From positions 25,074,126-25,138,125 of the forward strand of contig JBBMOA010000009.1 in NCBI GenBank assembly GCA_037954235.1: a DNA stretch of 64,000 nt, written 5' to 3'. Origin of the DNA: Aulostomus chinensis (Eukaryota > Chordata > Actinopteri > Syngnathiformes > Aulostomidae). The notes beneath the pieces are model-generated. The model worked only from the letters and a program-made list of their open reading frames with translations, ran no database searches and was not told the origin of the DNA. This document shows, piece after piece, positions 57,701 through 64,000 of this stretch; the stretch's first letter is position 1, and each line of letters opens with the position of its first letter. The translations under genes were made by a program, and so were the position numbers.

Positions 57701-60700
57701 TGGGATTGGAAGCAGTGGTCTGGAGGCATTGGTGTACTTTCATTGAAAATATCAAACATTTAGAATAGATGAATTACTTTACGCTCCACTGACCAACTCT
57801 ATGACTCTACAGATTTCTGTGAGCTGAAAAGTTTTGAAATCCTTCAACTGCGCCCCAGTGCAGACAATAACTTAGGGTAAAAAAAAAAAAAAAAAAAACC
57901 TAATAGTTTTTACTATGTTAGTTATGGTCAACAGTTACACAGGAGTGAGCCGGTGATGGGGGAAGGTGATTAATCGTGAAATTGCGCTGGAAGAAAAGAA
58001 AAAAAAACAACAACAACCCAACAACAAAAACAATCCCTGAATTTCGACACCTTGTATTTATCTGTCGCTGCTGTCTGACAAACGTCTGAGACTTGGAGTG
58101 AGTCAGTGCGATCCGTCACGATAGCGCACTGGGAGTGAGCGGCAGTTCATTAGTTTGTTTTTACTCGGCGTGTCAGATTCCTAACCTGCAGCCACTCATG
58201 TCAACTGCGTCATTAGAGAAATCGGACGACAGAGAAGAGAGACAGAGCCACGCCATGATATCGACTGCCTTGTTGAAGCGGTGCAGCTGTGACCAGCACA
58301 GGTCTCTAATCACACCTGTGTCTCGTCCCTGGAACGCTCGGCCTTTGCACCTGTAATAGATTTGTTGCCACAGCAGCAGATGAGCGGCTCAAGTCATGTT
58401 ATTTTCTCCCAGTGTGGGCCTCTTATGACCATTTTCAGGACAATTGGACCCTTGTGGGATGACACTACTCCTGATTGCTGTTGCTTTAACAACATGAAAT
58501 CAAGCCTTGCGTCAAACGCTGCGGTACGGCAACACACGCACGCACGCACGCACGCACGCACAGAACAAGCATTGAGATCCTAAATGTCACCGCAGCGTTA
58601 CGGGTGACAGTGATGGCTTTTGTTCATTAACGGTATGCAAAGTCCAGAGGGCTGCGGACTGAAAGAGTCGCGCCATTACTCATATTGGAAATCCACGTTT
58701 AACGTTCAGGCTGACCATCATTTTTCTCAAGCCTAACAGACCTGAAAATGTTTAATCAATTACACAAGAAATAAGGCACCATTCGTATCGCTGCTGGAGT
58801 CACTGAGTCATGGCCTGCCTGTACCGTTATACAATTCCCCATCAGTGACACGCGCAGGGTCAGGATGAGCTGATGTAACGTGTGGGGGTATTAAAAAAAA
58901 ACGCCTTGTCGATCACTTGCATTTTCACAAAGGACGTAAAAGAGGAGGCTGTTCGTGTCTCTGGCGCAACTTTTATGAAAGTCACGCTGCATTTTTATTT
59001 ATTTATTTATTTATCAAAATCCCTTGAAATGTGAGTGGGTAGTTTTATTGGAGGGCTGCAGGAGCCAAATGAAACAACCCGTGTGGCGGCTGGGAGGCAG
59101 CATAATGAAGGAAAGGATTCAGGGTTGCAGCGCAGCACCTGTGTGCCATTTCTCATCATTGCTTCCTCGCGCCGACGTCACTGACTGCTTTACTGCCTTA
59201 TGGCAGCCCACTGAATCGCTAAACCTGGGGCCTGTTTAAATTAGCAAGGAAATGACCGTATTTGTTATCTGTGAAAAAGAGGCACGCTGGGCCAAATTGA
59301 AAGAGTAATGTGCCTGACGTCAGGAATGAAATCCTGCACAAAAAGGCTCAGCATCAATTCATCAGGAGCCATTCTTGATCAGTCTCATCGGGGGATGCTG
59401 GGATGCTGGGAAGCAATGACTTATACACTGCAGCTGCATGTGGTTTTTAGTCTTCAGGAGACTTTCTGGTCGATGCTTAAAGGCTATGTTGAAGAAATAT
59501 GATTTGTAATAATCTTATTTGAAGAAAAAAAACAACAACAACAAAAGAAGCTGTTGTGTGTTTTAGTTGATTAGTCTTTCAACCTTGACAAGATTCCCGC
59601 CCACAGATGAGCTGTTGGCAACCTGGGGCTCAGGTTGTGTGGAAGAACTGAGTGTGTGACCGTTAACCTGCAGCTTGAAAAATGATGAAAACTAGGATAA
59701 ACTCTAAAAGATTACAGCGTTTTATTTTTTACGTGTTAAAAAGACAAAGTTACCTCAGTGATACTATTGTTAATTTAGGACCAAACACATTTTCACTGTG
59801 CTAGAGTGGACAGATAGGACACACATCTTTTTATTTCATTTTGCTATGTCCAGTATCTCATATTAGTATTTTATTGTAAAATTCATTTGGATTTTTTTTT
59901 TTTTTTTACTTACACTAAAAATTCAGTGTTTTCCTGACCCAGGGACTCCACACCAGTACCAGATAGTATTTGATTGTAAATACAGGACACGCCTCTTTTT
60001 TATTTCATTATCATGCGTCCAGTAATTTATATGAAAACGCAACTGCAAAATTAAGTGGCTTTTTAACAAAAAAAAAATGTACAACAAATATTCAACGTTT
60101 TATTTTTAAACAATAGCTTCGAAGTTATGTAACCTAGGGACTCCAAAGCAGTAGAAGACGACAGTGCTACACTGGAAACAAAGGACACACCTGTTTTAAA
60201 TTCCATATTTTTGTGGGCCCAATATTTTGTATGAATATTTTAGTGCAAAATTCATTGTGTTTTCATATACAGAAGAAAAAAAATATATATATATTTTCGA
60301 TAGTGTCCAAATAATGGGACATAGGGACTCTAAATCAGTATTAGATATTAGAAGAATTTTATTGTAATATGTGGAATACTTTACATGCCTTTTTTTATGG
60401 AATTTTTTTTCATGTTCAGAAAAAAAAATGTTCTTTGTTCACTCGCTTTCAATTTATGTGACTTATTGTTGAGACTACTTCTCAGTACCAGATATTTGTA
60501 CAACACCTAGTAATGTATGTGTGTATATACACATTTTTTTTCCTCTTCAAAAAGCTGATCATGCTCATGTTCACGTGAAGACTGAAATTCATCTTCTTCA
60601 CATTTTGAAACATGAAAAACAGGAAATTCACGTGTTGTTGTTTTTTTTCTGAGAGGGAAAATGAACTTCTTGTTTTTAACGAGTTGTTCTGTGGATTGAA

Positions 60701-63700
60701 ATCATGTGGAAACTTTCCTCATCTAATCCGCTGGACCGTTCTACCCTGCCGTCTTCTGCTACAAACTGAATCTATCCTCCAACTTAAATCCTCATTAACA
60801 TTTATATTGAGTACATCTTTGTCCCATTATTTAGCCTTGCTCCAACCCACACCTCCACGCCTTCCTCTCAAACATTGATTACGCCCACACATGACAGCAC
60901 CAAGTACAGTTTCTGAGTGAATTTAGAACAAAAAAAATGCTAACTTTTAAACATTTATGTCACTAAACGAGTCAATCCTACAGGTTCAGGTTTACATTTG
61001 TAACTTTCTCTGAAACCTCGGCTAAAGTCAGCTTTCAGCGGAGACACAATGACTGAGAATTGGAGCGAGTCTGCACGGAGGAATCATTATGAGACTTTTC
61101 CAGGTGTATTTTTGTTTCATGCTGCTTTCTTGGTACACACACGCGTGCACGCACACGTACACACACACACACACACACACGGAGCAGCACAATGGCCGTG
61201 TTAATGAAAACATTCAACTGAACCTGCTGCTCCCCTCAGAACAAAGACATGTTAATATATATTGGCATGTTCAATCAGTTCTGTTGTTCATGAGCATCTG
61301 GCCCCCAGGCTCAAGTCAAGGCAAATGTTTGTGGCTGGGAAACCGCAGCGCCAGACCGCAGAAAGAGTATCTGATCCAGAGCAACATGCTGGGCTGTTAT
61401 TTGCCTCAGGTAGTTGTGGAAACGCTGTCATCGCATCTGCACATAGCGGCACTGGACGAGCAAATTACAGTGGATTAACTCTACATTGTTCCTCAGAGTT
61501 CAGCCCAAGTGGCTCATCCCCACTTATTCAAGTCCGTAATTACAGTTTACAGCACTGGGGTGGTGGAGGCTGCTGTGATTGCAGGCGGAGGAAAGGAGAT
61601 GCGAGTGGGGATGAAGATGGCGTGGATGTCACGGTGAGGGTAAAAACACTCACACGGTGTCCTGTTGCAAGTCTGGGAATGGGATGTATTATTTGAGAAA
61701 GATAAAATATGAAAGCAAGCCAGAAACATCTTGGTGTAGCAACACAACAGTGGACAAAAATGTAAATGACGCAAAAAATAAATGACCAAGCAAATAGAAG
61801 AGACCTTTTTTTGGTTTTCTTTTCTTTTACCTTTGCTTCCTTCCATCATCCATGACTCTGATTTCAAAGCTCTCTCCCCTATGTCCTTTGTTGACTCTCC
61901 AGATACACACGGCTGTCGTCCTTTAGTCTTTTCAATTCATCTCAAGTGGCCTATTCTTTATTTAATGACTGGCTGACTTCCTATAAGGAAGCACTTTGTT
62001 ACTGCATGGTAGAGCAAGCAGGTGCACCAGACCCGTGAGCACAGCATCTGTCTTCTTGTTCACATGGACATTCATTTGATCATGCTGAAATCAAAACAGC
62101 GTGCTCCGTGTGTCCCTGCAAGTTTGGAGCTCATGAGTGTGTGAGTGTGTGTGTACGTGCGTATGCGCATGCTTGTTGTTTTAGATTATCCACGGTACAT
62201 GCACAAGCACACCGCTGAGGATGGTCAATGTCTTGTAAATGTGCTTTTCTCATGACGCATGTATGTAACACTCGTCCCAGCATCGCCGAGCCTTCATAAT
62301 GAAGGTGTGAGCTTCGATGTCACACGCACCCGAGCCCATCCTGTGGTTCAGGATATTTACAGATGTAAATGTAATATTTGGTGTGACATAAAACAAATCT
62401 CTAAGCCGAGCAAGTGGACGGAATTCACTCAACACAGTAAAAACATTTGTCAGCTACTCTTTTTTTTGTTTTTTTCCAGCGTAATTGCAAATAATCAAAC
62501 CCTGAGGTGACACATTAAGGGTCATCGCAAAAGAAATTGTGGTTAATTTTAATTTCCTAACACTAGACTGCGCTGACATCTTAGTCAACTGAAGCATGAC
62601 TAAATTACACTGTTACGAGGATGGCAAAGCATGATAAAACCTAACAAGGATATCTGACGAGGAACTAAAACTTGAGTTTAAAAATAGCTGCCAAGATTAA
62701 CAGCTGATGCCTTCTTGTTGAACACATTAATTCCTCCGCGTGATAAATCTGTTTCAAGGAAATCTCACATCATTCAAAGATAAATCTTTCCACATAGAAC
62801 AATTGTTTGAAATGAAAACATTTAGATCGTAATGATTTAGATCGTATTACATCATTGGAACCAGTCCTGTGACGATAAATTAGTTTAATCTTAAATGAAT
62901 CATTACACTCGTTTCATTTGAACTCCGTGGGAAGACTTTGACTGGAGTTAAGAGCTTCCAGCTGGGTCTTAACATCCCGCCACGCCGCTGTCACGGTGTC
63001 AACACTCGTTTCGTGATTCGCCATCTACGGAGCAGCTTCACGTTTTTGTCTCTATGACATCATCAACTCAGTCATTATCTCTGCTCTTCAGCCTCAAATG
63101 CACAATATTACATCAAAGGCTTTCTATTTTTTTCTGCATTTATTTTTATTTCAGGTTTTATTCTTGACACGATTTGTGTGTGTGTGTGTGTGTGTGTTTT
63201 TTTTAACCAATTTCCTACGTTACAGTACGCTAAACCACATGGGTTAAATGTTTCACAGCTACTCAGATCTAAGTGTCTGCCTCCAGTGCATCTCCTGTAC
63301 CAATAAAATGAAAGGTTTTCTCACACCCTAAGGTATGACCTTCCAGTGTGAGAAAGGTGATAAAAGCATGCAGCAGTGGGAAAAGGTGCTGGTGTCAATC
63401 GCTGTAGGCGTTTTTGATATGTTTTCTGTTTTAGAACAGTCTTGGATCAGGAAAAAAAAAAAAAAACCTTGAGTGACCTATCAATAAAATAACAAACAGT
63501 AAATTATGAAGGACCGGCTGTCTCACCATGTCTAATTACTAAAGCCATGGCATTTCAGTGCCAATCACTGCGCTGACATTTAGAAAGTTGAGTCGCCTCG
63601 GCGAAGGCCAATGTAAGAACGCTACTTTCAGCAGGGGAAATTCAAATCCCCATCATTCGCGATAAAACTCTCAAATTAAAGACACACTTTCATACGGTAG

Positions 63701-64000
63701 GTCTCAAATCAAGAGAACCTACTCAAACTATTGAAACAAATGGCCTGACATTGGAGGAATGAATTGGAGAGAACAGCCGGGGAGGAAAATGAAAAGAGAT
63801 TCAAGATTAAAAAAACAACAACAACAAATTACGACCTGGCATGAATGATAACTCCTCGCTCACTGATGACAACTTTAACTTTTTTATTATTATTATGATT
63901 TCAGTTCACCTCTTGTCTCACGTCTTTCAATACAATTGAATTCAACAAGGACTTTTGGGGAGGGGGTTGTAGGCAAAAAAAAAAACCCAAAACAAAACAA
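51728..64000. other. gene-poor region to the window end
   Basis: About 12.3 kb in which I support no exon. It contains poly-C/CCCCA (52552-52586), a short SINE scrap (about 54918-54950, 'gtccctgagcaagacgctga'), a C-run near 56665-56680, (CACG)n at about 58534-58561, a decayed tandem array at about 59760-60500, CA runs near 61155-61180 and GT near 63175-63199. Distal enhancers could lie here but cannot be seen from sequence alone. Confidence 0.6.
59760..60500. repeat. decayed tandem array, period about 190 bp
   Basis: The anchor 'agggactc' followed by 'cagta' recurs at 59941, 60136 and 60323, with a weaker copy (gagactacttctcagtacca) at 60471. A second anchor 'ggacacacctgt/ggacacgcctct' recurs with T-rich spacer 'tttatttcatt' near 59817, 59985 and 60181. 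Spacing is about 150-195 bp, so units are divergent and of uneven length. Confidence 0.7.

Noticed and set aside
1..64000. CRISPR arrays, phage, operons or bacterial insertion sequences
   Set aside because: Spliced vertebrate genes and fish repeats throughout; the tandem repeats seen have no unique spacers.

Overview
The window looks like vertebrate DNA from a ray-finned (probably percomorph) fish. Genes are split into many short GT-AG exons with compact introns. Dinucleotide microsatellites are dense. There are teleost-type tRNA-derived SINEs, hAT and Harbinger MITEs, and degraded LINE pieces. A somatostatin-family gene carries the [Pro2] peptide typical of the fish cortistatin-like (PSS-II) branch. 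No prokaryotic features are present.

Layout on the + strand. (1) 1-14.9 kb is the 3' half of a contactin gene, best match contactin-5: the end of Ig domain 6, four fibronectin III domains and a GPI-anchor signal, in ten exons that join in phase. (2) 14.9-20.9 kb is the contactin 3'UTR plus intergenic DNA. (3) 20.9-38.5 kb is a complete 25-exon exosc10 gene (nuclear exosome RNase, RRP6/PM-Scl-100). My exon joins give exactly 886 codons plus a stop, against about 885 residues in human. (4) 40.5-44.1 kb is srm (spermidine synthase), eight exons, with one GC-AG intron. (5) 50.6-51.7 kb is a two-exon cortistatin-like preprosomatostatin with a CRE-like site and a TATA box. (6) 51.8-64 kb shows no gene I can support; it holds AT-rich DNA, simple repeats and a decayed array with a period of about 190 bp. 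From memory, EXOSC10, SRM and CORT also lie close together on human 1p36.22, so the right half is conserved synteny.

The least ordinary part is exosc10 intron 10 (25892-32970, about 7.1 kb, while most exosc10 introns are well under 1 kb). On the minus strand it holds an open, apparently intronless 610-codon reading frame: 20 tandem 20-residue repeats between a short acidic/basic N-terminus and a Trp/Arg-rich C-terminus, with a TATA box, an upstream 20-bp repeat array and a downstream AATAAA. It also holds three phase-compatible exons that look like a fragment of the intraflagellar transport gene IFT74, placed either side of the repeat ORF, plus a degraded LINE and a Tol2-like hAT MITE. I do not recognise the repeat protein and propose it as a candidate undescribed nested gene.

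The genes do not form a functional operon-like unit. They are independent: neuronal cell adhesion, nuclear RNA decay, polyamine synthesis and a neuropeptide. Exon coordinates come from reading splice sites and frames by eye; no alignment or search was run.
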